Shown here: positions 13,536 to 19,129 of the stretch, one piece after another
Layout of the letters: every line of letters begins with the position of its first letter
How positions within the stretch are numbered: the first letter of the stretch is position 1
Assembly (NCBI GenBank): GCA_964619775.1
Contig: CAZUFB010000040.1
Span: 1-19,129 of the forward strand
Length of the DNA: 19,129 bases
Direction of reading: 5' to 3'
DNA from: CAZUFB01 sp964619775
GTDB taxonomy: Bacteria > Actinomycetota > Coriobacteriia > Coriobacteriales > UMGS124
Notes under the pieces: model-generated
Databases searched by the model: none
What the model was told of the DNA's origin: nothing
Seen by the model: only the letters and a program-made list of their open reading frames with translations
Position numbers and translations under genes: made by a program

Positions 13536-14402
13536 CTATCCGGCCTGCCCGTCGTCGTCGCCCACCGCATGCACGCTCAGGTGCCCGTCGCCCGTGCGCA
13601 GCAGCACCGCCGGCCCGTCGGGCACGCCCGGGGCGGCGATATGCAGCTTTCCGCGCACGAAGGCCCCCTGCTCGACCTCCCCCTCGAGCGCCCGGGTGCC
13701 GCCCAGGCCCGCGGACACCTCGTCGGTCGCCGGGGCGGCCAGCAGCCGTCCCGGTTCGTCCTGCTGCACCACTGCACCCTGCGCGAGGTAGACCACCCGG
13801 TCGCTCATCACGAGCGCCTCCATGGGGTCGTGCGTCACCATGAGCATGGTGGTGCCCGTGCGCGCGTGCAGGTCGAGCACGAGGCAGCGCATCTCGTCGC
13901 GCAAGGTCTCGTCCAGGCTGCTGAACGGCTCGTCGAGCAGTACGGCGCGCGGGCCGGCCACCAGGGCGCGCGCGAGGGCGACGCGCTGGCGCTGCCCGCC
14001 CGAAAGCTCGTGGGTGCGCCGGGCGCCGAACCCCTCGAGCTGCACGTCGGCGAGCATGCGCTCGGCCCGCTCGCGCCGCTGCGTCCGTCCCGCGCCGCGC
14101 ACCTTGAGGGGAAACGCCACGTTGTCGAGGACGCTCATGTTGGGGAAGAGCCGCGCGTCCTGGAAGACCATCGACACGCCCCGCCGGTGGGCGGGCACGT
14201 CGTCGACCGCCTTGCCGTCGAAGAGCACCGCGCCCGCGTCCTGCACGACGAGGCCGCTCACGACGCCGAGCAGCGTTGACTTGCCGGCGCCCGAGGGCCC
14301 CAGCACCGAGACGAACGACCCCGTGGGCACCTCGAGGCAGGCGTCGACGAGGCGCGGGGCGCCCTTTCCGGCGACGGTCACGTGGTCGAGTGCGATGTCC
14401 AT
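13536..14402 (-). CDS. ABC transporter ATP-binding protein (YnjD/FbpC-like), 288 aa
   Basis: ATPase of an importer. Walker A GPSGAGKST (35-43 region), Q-loop VFQDARLFPN (78-87), signature LSGGQRQRVALARAL (132-146), Walker B AVLLDEPFSSLD (152-163) and the H-loop THDPMEAL are all intact. About 60 residues follow the ATPase core and look like a short TOBE-like regulatory tail, which E. coli YnjD (about 217 residues) does not have. ATG 14402 follows aaagggg. It sits 51 bp after the second permease and 9 bp before the kinase gene. With the permeases and the YnjB-type binding protein it should form one importer. Alone the ATPase could also be called an Fe3+, spermidine or thiamine type; the binding protein decides for YnjBCD. 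Confidence 0.9.
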   Translation of the reverse strand: MDIALDHVTVAGKGAPRLVDACLEVPTGSFVSVLGPSGAGKSTLLGVVSGLVVQDAGAVLFDGKAVDDVPAHRRGVSMVFQDARLFPNMSVLDNVAFPLKVRGAGRTQRRERAERMLADVQLEGFGARRTHELSGGQRQRVALARALVAGPRAVLLDEPFSSLDETLRDEMRCLVLDLHARTGTTMLMVTHDPMEALVMSDRVVYLAQGAVVQQDEPGRLLAAPATDEVSAGLGGTRALEGEVEQGAFVRGKLHIAAPGVPDGPAVLLRTGDGHLSVHAVGDDDGQAG

Positions 14403-14453
14403 AAGAGACCCCTTTCGCAGCCGCGGCGCCGACAGGCCTGTCCGGGCGGGCCG

Positions 14454-15287
14454 CTAGTCCGCGTACAGCCCCCGCGCCTCCACCGACCGCACCTTGCGCA
14501 GCAGCAGTTCGAACAGGGCGAACACGACGAGGGTGATAACGATGAAGGCGAGCCCGTAGGCGCCTGCGACCGTGCGGTCCCCGCCCGACAGATAGGGGAA
14601 CAGCACGAGCGCGAACGTCTTGACCTGGCCGCCGCCGACGAGCAGGGTCAGGAAGTACTGTGAGAACGACAAGATGTAGCACATCGACATCGACGAGACA
14701 ATCCCCGGAACCAGCTCCGGCAGCGTCACGTGCACAAGCGTGCGGAGCCTGCCCGCCCCCAGGGTACGCGCCGCGTCCTCGAGCCGCGTGCCCGCCCCGC
14801 GGGCGACGTCGGACATGATGGCTGCGGCGTAGGGCAGCGACACCACGGCATGCGCGAGCACCACGCCCGGCACCGTGGAGGAGAGCCCGGCGCGGATGAA
14901 CGCGACCTGCACCCCCATGGCGAAGACCGTGGACGGCACGAGGAACGGCAGCAGCGTGGCGAACTGGAACAGCCGCCGCCCGCGCCACTCGTGGCAGCAG
15001 ACGGCGCGTGCGGCCAGCGCGGCGGCGAGGGTCGCCACGGCGGCGCTTGCGAGGGCGATGCCCACCGAAAGGGCGATACACGCCAGCCCGGCGCCCTGGC
15101 TTCCCGAGAGCACGAGCTCGACCCCGCGGCCGGTGAGCCCCGCGGGAAGCAGGTCGGGCCATGCCCAGCGGGTCGAGAAGGCCCATACGGCGATTACGGA
15201 GATGGGGGCGAACACGACGAGCAGATGCACCGCCACGAACACGCGGGCCCACACGGTGCGCCGCCCGCGCCCGTCGCGCCTAGCCAT
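14454..15287 (-). CDS. ABC transporter permease (second of pair), 277 aa
   Basis: Inner-membrane permease with six predicted helices, beginning RVFVAVHLLVVFAPISVIAV. The EAA loop that meets the ATPase is visible as LEDAARTLGAGRLRTLVHVTLPELVPG, residues E, A, A and G in place. ATG 15287 overlaps the upstream permease by 8 bp and has a purine-rich gggaggcggg before it, so the two are translated together. In E. coli the corresponding permease YnjC is one long protein; here the two halves are separate genes. The small spacer to the ATPase gene (51 bp) contains no obvious signal besides the ATPase ribosome site. Confidence 0.88.
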   Translation of the reverse strand: MARRDGRGRRTVWARVFVAVHLLVVFAPISVIAVWAFSTRWAWPDLLPAGLTGRGVELVLSGSQGAGLACIALSVGIALASAAVATLAAALAARAVCCHEWRGRRLFQFATLLPFLVPSTVFAMGVQVAFIRAGLSSTVPGVVLAHAVVSLPYAAAIMSDVARGAGTRLEDAARTLGAGRLRTLVHVTLPELVPGIVSSMSMCYILSFSQYFLTLLVGGGQVKTFALVLFPYLSGGDRTVAGAYGLAFIVITLVVFALFELLLRKVRSVEARGLYAD

Positions 15288-16251
15288 GGGTTCCCGCCTC
15301 CCGGCGGCGCTCGTCGCGTGCGAGGGTGGCGAAGTAGACGGCGGCCGCCCCCGCGCACAGCAACGTCGCGATGCCGTTGAGCGCCATGGCGTAGCAGCGG
15401 TTGACGATGTCGGGGTCTTGGAACTCGATGTAGGCGAGCACGGGCAGCGCTTTGGGCAGGGTCGCGCCGAGCAGGTACGGCACCTCGTAGGATCCGAGCG
15501 CGAACACGAACACCACGAGGAACGCCCGCAGGGCCGCCGAGCGGCACAGCGGCAGCGTCACCCCAAAAAACGTGCGGCGCGGGCTGGCCCCGCACGTCGC
15601 CGCCGCCTCGCCGAGCGACCCCGAGACGTGCGCCATCACGGTGACGGTGCAGAAGGCCACGAAGGGAATTTCCTTCCACGCGTACACCAAGATGATGCCC
15701 CAGCCGCTTGCCGCCCCAACGACCGAGGGGAAGTCGGCCGGCGTGTCCACGAGGCCGACCAGGTGCAGCAGCCGCGCGGCGAGGCCCGACCCCGAGAAGA
15801 TGAAGGTCACCGCCAGCGCCACGAGCGCGTGCATCGTCATGATGGGCACCTGCAGCGCCACGAGCCGCGTGAAGCGCCCCCCGACGCGGGTGAGCGCCGC
15901 GGAGAGCGCGACGCCCCCCACGAGCGCGATGGCGGCTGAGACCAGGGAGAGGTAGAGGCTGTAGCCGACCGACGAGAGCAGGTCGGAACGGGTGAGCGCC
16001 TCGATGTAGTAGTCGAGCGTGGGCTCGGTCATGCCGAGGAAGGGCATGATGCCGAGCCCCTGGAGCATGCCGCCCACCACCCCGTAGGCAAAGACAGCCA
16101 CCAGGGCCGCCGCCGGCAGGGCGAGCGCGTAGGGGGCGAGGAGCTTCCGGACGCGCCGTGCCGTGCCAGGCGCCGGCCCGCGGGCCGGCGCGCCGCCCGC
16201 GGCGGAGTTGTCCGGCGCGTGCATGTTGGAAAAGGGACCGCGCCGCGCCAT
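15280..16251 (-). CDS. ABC transporter permease (first of pair), 323 aa
   Basis: Inner-membrane permease with six main hydrophobic segments after a basic, Pro/Ala-rich N-terminus of about 35 residues. Recognisable pieces are LVAVFAYGVVGGMLQG, SLYLSLVSAAIALVGGVALS, and the EAA-type loop SLGEAAATCGASPRRTFFGVTLP. ATG 16251 shares one base with the TAA of the binding-protein gene (TAATG), so translation is coupled; an in-frame ATG at 16224 has no ribosome site. It pairs with the permease at 14454-15287. The segment MTEPTLDYYIEALTRSDLL resembles the loop after helix 1 in spermidine/Fe3+-type permeases, so the general type is secure while the substrate is not. Confidence 0.88.
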   Translation of the reverse strand: MARRGPFSNMHAPDNSAAGGAPARGPAPGTARRVRKLLAPYALALPAAALVAVFAYGVVGGMLQGLGIMPFLGMTEPTLDYYIEALTRSDLLSSVGYSLYLSLVSAAIALVGGVALSAALTRVGGRFTRLVALQVPIMTMHALVALAVTFIFSGSGLAARLLHLVGLVDTPADFPSVVGAASGWGIILVYAWKEIPFVAFCTVTVMAHVSGSLGEAAATCGASPRRTFFGVTLPLCRSAALRAFLVVFVFALGSYEVPYLLGATLPKALPVLAYIEFQDPDIVNRCYAMALNGIATLLCAGAAAVYFATLARDERRREAGTHG

Positions 16252-17603
16252 TACTTGCCCGGCACCTCGTCGAGCCAGAGCTGCTCGATGATCGGGATCA
16301 CGGGGCCGGCCGCCTCGGCGATGCGCACGGCGAGCTTTTCATCCAGAGCAATCTGGGCGCTGCCGAGCTCGACGGCCTCGAACTCCTCGCGCTGCTCGTC
16401 GGGAAGCAGGTCGAGGTCGAGGACCGTGATGTTGCCCAGCTCGCGATACTGGTCGAGCTGCATCTCGGGGCTGAGGACCTCGTTGATGGCCACCAAGGCC
16501 GCCGCCTTGTGCGGGGCGTTCTTGGAGATGGCCATGAAGTTGGTGTTTCCCACGGTGCCCGTCTCGAACAGGAAAGAGCGAGTTGTCTCGGGCAGCAGGC
16601 CGCTGTCGACGTCGGCCTGAGGATCGCCGTAGCCCATGCCCAGCACGAGCTCGCCGTCGGCGTACATCTGGTCGACGGTGGTGGAGTCGGACGGGAAGGT
16701 GGAGCCGCTCTGCCAGAGATAGGGGTTGAGCGAGCGCAGGTACTCCAGGCCGGGTTCGATGATTTCGAGGACCTCGTCCTCGGTGGCTTCGGACATCTGC
16801 GACAGCTTCTCGAATTCCTCCTTGCCGACGACGCCCGCGATGAGGCACGAGATGAACGCGGTCCCCGTGAAGTCGCCCGGTTCGGGGTAGGTCACCATGC
16901 CGGCGTGGTCCTGGCAGAACTGCAGGAACTCGTCGGGGTCGGCGGGCACGTCCTCGATCTGGGCCCCGTCGACCCACATCGTCATCTGGGCCTTGGCGTA
17001 GGGGGCCTCGTAGCCTTCGACCGGGCTGCCGAAGTCGTAGGCTATGTCGGCCGAATCCGCGTCGACGTACTGGTTGAAGTTGGGCAGGTACTGCGTGAAC
17101 GGCCCCCAGAGGAAGTCGTTTTCGCGGGCGGTGGCAAAGTTCTCGCCGTTGATCCAGATAAAGTCGACGGCGCTCTCCTCGGCGCCCGCCTGGCGTTCGC
17201 CGGAGAGCAGGGTGAGGATGTCGTTGATGTCCATGCCCACCAGGTTGAGCGTGATGCCGTACTCCTCCTGCAGGCGCGGGGCAAGCACGGACTCGATCCA
17301 TATGTTGCGGTCGTCGTCGCCGCCCCACCCGTACCAGGAGACCTCCTGGCCGCGGGCCTCCTCGAGTACGGCGTCCCAGTCGGCGTAGATGTCCTCCGAG
17401 GAGGTCTCGCCGTCCTCGTCGGAGGTCCCGTCCTCGGCATCCCCTTCGTCGGCCGCCAGCAGGGAGGGGGCTCCCAACGCGGCGGATCCGAGGGCCAGCG
17501 CTCCGGCCAGGCCTCCCGCCCGCTTGACGAACTGGCGCCGGTCCATTGCGAACGCGTTGTCGGTGGCGGATACGGCAGTGTCGATGTCGCGGTTGCGTGC
17601 CAT
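16251..17603 (-). CDS. TAT-exported YnjB-type ABC substrate-binding protein, 450 aa
   Basis: Extracytoplasmic solute receptor of the ABC importer. The TAT signal (DRRQFVKRAGG, RR 22-23) is preceded by 20 residues and followed by an acidic Asp/Glu/Ser spacer. The mature domain matches what I remember of E. coli YnjB (COG4134). Matching parts are VSWYGWGGDDDRN, VDFIWINGENFATA followed by WGPFTQYLPN, NPYLWQSGSTFPSD, and TTRSFLFETGTVGNTNF with HKAAALVAINEVLSPEMQ. The YnjBCD substrate has not been established to my knowledge. No lipobox Cys is present, so the protein is free or held by an uncleaved signal. ATG 17603 follows gaaaggact, and a promoter candidate lies at 17640-17669. First gene of the minus-strand operon. 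Confidence 0.85.
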   Translation of the reverse strand: MARNRDIDTAVSATDNAFAMDRRQFVKRAGGLAGALALGSAALGAPSLLAADEGDAEDGTSDEDGETSSEDIYADWDAVLEEARGQEVSWYGWGGDDDRNIWIESVLAPRLQEEYGITLNLVGMDINDILTLLSGERQAGAEESAVDFIWINGENFATARENDFLWGPFTQYLPNFNQYVDADSADIAYDFGSPVEGYEAPYAKAQMTMWVDGAQIEDVPADPDEFLQFCQDHAGMVTYPEPGDFTGTAFISCLIAGVVGKEEFEKLSQMSEATEDEVLEIIEPGLEYLRSLNPYLWQSGSTFPSDSTTVDQMYADGELVLGMGYGDPQADVDSGLLPETTRSFLFETGTVGNTNFMAISKNAPHKAAALVAINEVLSPEMQLDQYRELGNITVLDLDLLPDEQREEFEAVELGSAQIALDEKLAVRIAEAAGPVIPIIEQLWLDEVPGK

Positions 17604-17639
17604 GGCAGTCCTTTCGCCTCAAGTTCCCAGCCGCTCAGT

Positions 17640-17669
17640 AAGATACGGCAATCTTTTATGTAATATCAA
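17640..17669 (-). promoter_or_regulatory. candidate promoter for the ABC-kinase operon
   Basis: On the minus strand, TTGATA (17669-17664, 5 of 6) and TATCTT (17645-17640, 4 of 6) are 18 bases apart within a locally AT-rich stretch. It is placed to give a leader of about 30 nt before ATG 17603. Confidence 0.55.
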
Positions 17670-17710
17670 TATAGTGAAACGGACCGGAAGTCCGGACGTT
17701 GCTGCGTCCG
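17670..17710 (+). promoter_or_regulatory. candidate -10 and overlapping inverted repeats ahead of the nucleoside hydrolase
   Basis: TATAGT at 17670-17675 could be the -10 of the rightward gene, though no good -35 precedes it. Immediately after come CCGGA-ag-TCCGG (17684-17695) and, sharing bases with it, CGGAC-8-GTCCG (17693-17710). Two mutually exclusive pairings around a start site are typical of an operator or a switching 5' leader. The operator protein is not identified. Confidence 0.35.
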
Positions 17711-17762
17711 CAATCGGTCATCGGTGCAACCGAATCAAAGTGCAGGACCGAAGGAGGTCGGT

Positions 17763-18674
17763 ATGGCGGACGGGACAGGCGCGCGGGGCGTCGTGGTGGT
17801 GTGCGACAACACGATGGGTATTCCCGGCGGCGAGATCGACGACGGGCTTGCCCTGCTGTACTTGCTGGGATGCCGCAATCCGCGAATCGAGGTCGCTTTC
17901 GTGTGCGCAACGCACGGCAACGCCCCGACCGAGCGCACCTTTGAGGCCACCCGCGCGCTGTGCATGCAGGTGGCGCCTGGGGTACCGGTGCTGCGCGGGG
18001 CCGATGCGGGCGACCCCAGTCCGAGCGAGGCGGCTCGCGCCCTGGTCGAGCTGGCCTGGTCCGACGCGGGGCCCGCTACGGCGCTGCTCTCGCTCGGGGC
18101 GGTCACCGACCTGGCGACTGCCGAGCGGCTGCGTCCGGGGACGCTCTCCCGCTTCGGCCGGGTGTGCCTCATGGGCGGCGTCACGCGCACGCTTGTGGTG
18201 GGGAAGCGCATCATGGACGAGCTCAACCTGTCGGTGGACGCCGACGCCGCGCTCGCGGTGCTGGCGAGCGGCGCGCGCCTGTCGGTGGCCGATGCGCACG
18301 ACTGCCTGCCGTTGACGTTTGCAGGTCCGGAGTTCCTCGGCAGGCTTGGCGCGGGATGTGGCGCGGGGGCCGAGCTCATTGCGCGGACGTGCACCCCGTG
18401 GATCGAGTACGCCCGCACGGAATGGGGCGTCGACGGCTTTGTGGGATGGGACGTTCTTGCCGCTGCGGCTCTGGCCCAGCCTGATCTGGTCGAGCTCGTC
18501 CCCTATCGGGTGGCGCTCTACAGCCGGTTTCTGCACGCGGGTTTGCTGTGCGAGGCCGGCCCCGACGTTCCCGACGAGCTGGCAGCCGACGTGCGTCTGG
18601 TGCGCATCTGCGATGCCGCGGCGCTGGCAAGGGAGGTCTACGCGGCCTGGGAGCGCGTGCTGGCGGGGCTGTAG
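17763..18674 (+). CDS. nucleoside hydrolase (IUNH) family protein, 303 aa
   Basis: Predicted N-ribohydrolase cleaving the base from a nucleoside. The N-terminal metal/ribose site is CDNTMGIPGGEIDDGLALLY: D15 and D26-D27 fit the family's D...DD pattern, but the loop between them is about five residues longer than the canonical DTDPGIDDA. Further landmarks are CATHGNAPTE, LLSLGAVTDLATA, CLMGGV, ELNLSVDADAALAVLASGA and D230 in GWDVLAAAALAQPDLV, equivalent to the C-terminal metal-ligand Asp. No signal peptide, so cytoplasmic. ATG 17763 follows gaaggagg at good spacing; a GTG at 17724 is a weaker choice. It diverges from the importer operon across 159 bp, suggesting joint control and that the imported compound or its product is a nucleoside-like molecule. 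The loop change warns against assuming a standard substrate. Confidence 0.85.
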   Translation: MADGTGARGVVVVCDNTMGIPGGEIDDGLALLYLLGCRNPRIEVAFVCATHGNAPTERTFEATRALCMQVAPGVPVLRGADAGDPSPSEAARALVELAWSDAGPATALLSLGAVTDLATAERLRPGTLSRFGRVCLMGGVTRTLVVGKRIMDELNLSVDADAALAVLASGARLSVADAHDCLPLTFAGPEFLGRLGAGCGAGAELIARTCTPWIEYARTEWGVDGFVGWDVLAAAALAQPDLVELVPYRVALYSRFLHAGLLCEAGPDVPDELAADVRLVRICDAAALAREVYAAWERVLAGL

Positions 18675-18699
18675 GGGCGCGCGGGGTCGGGGTTTGCGG

Positions 18700-18715
18700 G
18701 TTGCCGAGGGGCAAC
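18700..18715 (+). terminator. hairpin after the nucleoside hydrolase gene, weak terminator candidate
   Basis: GTTGCC (18700-18705) pairs with GGCAAC (18710-18715) around gagg, 25 bp past the stop. No T-run follows, so it may stabilise the 3' end rather than terminate. Confidence 0.35.
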
Positions 18716-18726
18716 GTCGCCCGCGC

Positions 18727-18750
18727 GGCAGAAACGCGGCCGAGTGCGTG
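18727..18750 (+). repeat. 24-bp repeat copy 1
   Basis: Reads GGCAGAAACGCG then GCCGAGTGCGTG. Differs from copy 2 at one position (A versus G at base 6). Confidence 0.8.
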
Positions 18751-18767
18751 ATCGGCGGACGGGTTGT

Positions 18768-18791
18768 GGCAGGAACGCGGCCGAGTGCGTG
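18768..18791 (+). repeat. 24-bp repeat copy 2
   Basis: Reads GGCAGGAACGCG then GCCGAGTGCGTG; 23 of 24 bases equal copy 1, starting 41 bp after it. Confidence 0.8.
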
Positions 18792-18904
18792 CGCGGAAAG
18801 GGGCGCCGGGGCGCCCGGGGCGGGCGGGCGGGCCGAAACGGCGGCAAACCCGCAGGTGGCGGTTGGCCGCCGCCGCTTATGGCGTCCTTGCGGCTCGCCG
18901 GGGG

Positions 18905-18928
18905 AACGCACTCGGCCTCGTCTCTGCC
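18905..18928 (-). repeat. 24-bp repeat copy 3, inverted
   Basis: Minus-strand reading GGCAGAGACGAG then GCCGAGTGCGTT matches copy 1 at 21 of 24 bases. Lies 113 bp from copy 2. Confidence 0.75.
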
Positions 18929-18945
18929 GCGACTTCCCGCGCCGG

Positions 18946-18969
18946 CATGCACTCGGCGGGGTTTCTGCC
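18946..18969 (-). repeat. 24-bp repeat copy 4, inverted
   Basis: Minus-strand reading GGCAGAAACCCC then GCCGAGTGCATG matches copy 1 at 21 of 24 bases, starting 41 bp from copy 3, the same pitch as copies 1 and 2. Confidence 0.75.
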
Positions 18970-19086
18970 ATGTGCGGGGCTCCCGGGCCCGGCGTCGAGG
19001 GGGCCCGCCGAATCCGGGGGCGCGCGGTGCGCGCCCGGACGGAGCGCCTGCCCGGGGACGTGCCCGCGCCGGGGGTTGTCTGGCGG

Positions 19087-19120
19087 AATAAAGGACGCGC
19101 CCCTGCGAAGCCTGGGGCGC
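19087..19120 (-). terminator. intrinsic terminator of a minus-strand gene lying beyond the right edge
   Basis: On the minus strand GCGCCCC (19120-19114), a 10-base loop and GGGGCGC (19103-19097) form a stem, followed after GTCC by TTTATT (19092-19087). The T-rich tail is on the left, so the gene it ends would enter from the right and is outside the window. Confidence 0.5.
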
Positions 19121-19129
19121 CCGGCCGGT

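Larger units (their letters stand above)
18675..19129. other. repeat-rich intergenic region, no convincing gene
   Basis: These 455 bp hold only open frames of extreme GC composition without ribosome site or domain. Present are a hairpin just after the hydrolase gene, four copies of a 24-bp repeat, and an inverted repeat GGGCGCC-GG-GGCGCCC near 18801-18818. A minus-strand terminator lies at the edge. Runs of ggcg near 18820-18835 add simple-sequence character. Confidence 0.7.

Noticed and set aside
12309..14279. 656-codon plus-strand open frame opposite the kinase and ATPase genes
   Set aside because: Antisense shadow with no ribosome site or domain; stops are rare on the opposite strand because of high third-position GC.
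13132..15252. 706-codon open frame on the minus strand across the ATPase, permease and kinase genes
   Set aside because: It lies in another frame over genes with intact ABC and APH motifs and is Arg/Gly-rich low-complexity sequence, a normal shadow in GC-rich DNA.
16158..17663. 501-codon plus-strand open frame opposite the binding-protein gene
   Set aside because: Mirror of the YnjB-type gene, rich in Val/Gly/His/Arg, with no motif; the minus-strand protein is clearly real.
18727..18969. CRISPR array
   Set aside because: Copies occur on both strands, spacers are too few and uneven (17 and 113 bp), and no cas gene is present.

Overview
The window looks like chromosomal DNA from a GC-rich gut actinobacterium, most likely Eggerthellaceae/Coriobacteriia. 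The reasons are a twin-arginine-exported flavoprotein reductase pair beside a divergent LuxR regulator with a polytopic membrane half, TAT signals on most exported proteins, strong GC bias and frequent GTG starts. Genus cannot be fixed from the sequence.

Left part (1-5644) is a respiratory-reductase locus. It starts with the broken 3' end of one LuxR-type regulator (1-248, +1 frameshift) and a likely C-terminal scrap of a FAD oxidoreductase (403-591, minus). An intact set follows: two TAT-exported FAD-dependent oxidoreductases on the minus strand (2316-3866, then 766-2256) and a divergent membrane LuxR regulator (4199-5644). No cytochrome partner is in view.

Middle and right parts (about 5.8-18.7 kb) are visibly more GC-rich and hold what I think is the most interesting content. 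A plus-strand run, 6094-12465, encodes: a TVP38/VTT membrane protein, a TAT-exported tandem rhodanese with a YnjE-like CGTGWR loop, an unrecognised four-helix membrane protein, a rhodanese lipoprotein, a second TVP38/VTT protein, a CCG-type iron-sulfur protein, and the glycosyltransferase-like pair TIGR04283 + TIGR04282. Converging on it is a minus-strand run, 17603-12462: a YnjB-type TAT substrate-binding protein, two permeases, an ATPase and an APH-fold phosphotransferase. A nucleoside hydrolase (17763-18674) diverges from the binding-protein gene.

The combination (two VTT proteins, YnjBCD-type importer, YnjE-type rhodanese) resembles the uncharacterised Escherichia coli ydjXYZ-ynjABCDEF neighbourhood. 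Here it is joined to the rSAM/selenodomain-associated transferases, a CCG protein, a kinase and a nucleoside hydrolase, with no ArsS/ArsM/SelD gene in view. My inference is a system that captures a small molecule, possibly a sulfur-, selenium- or arsenic-bearing nucleoside or sugar, removes a base, phosphorylates it and glycosylates or nucleotidyl-activates it, with exported rhodaneses handling sulfane sulfur. The substrate is unknown.

The right end (18675-19129) has no convincing gene. It carries four copies of a 24-bp repeat (two per strand), other inverted repeats, and a terminator-like hairpin serving a minus-strand gene beyond the window.
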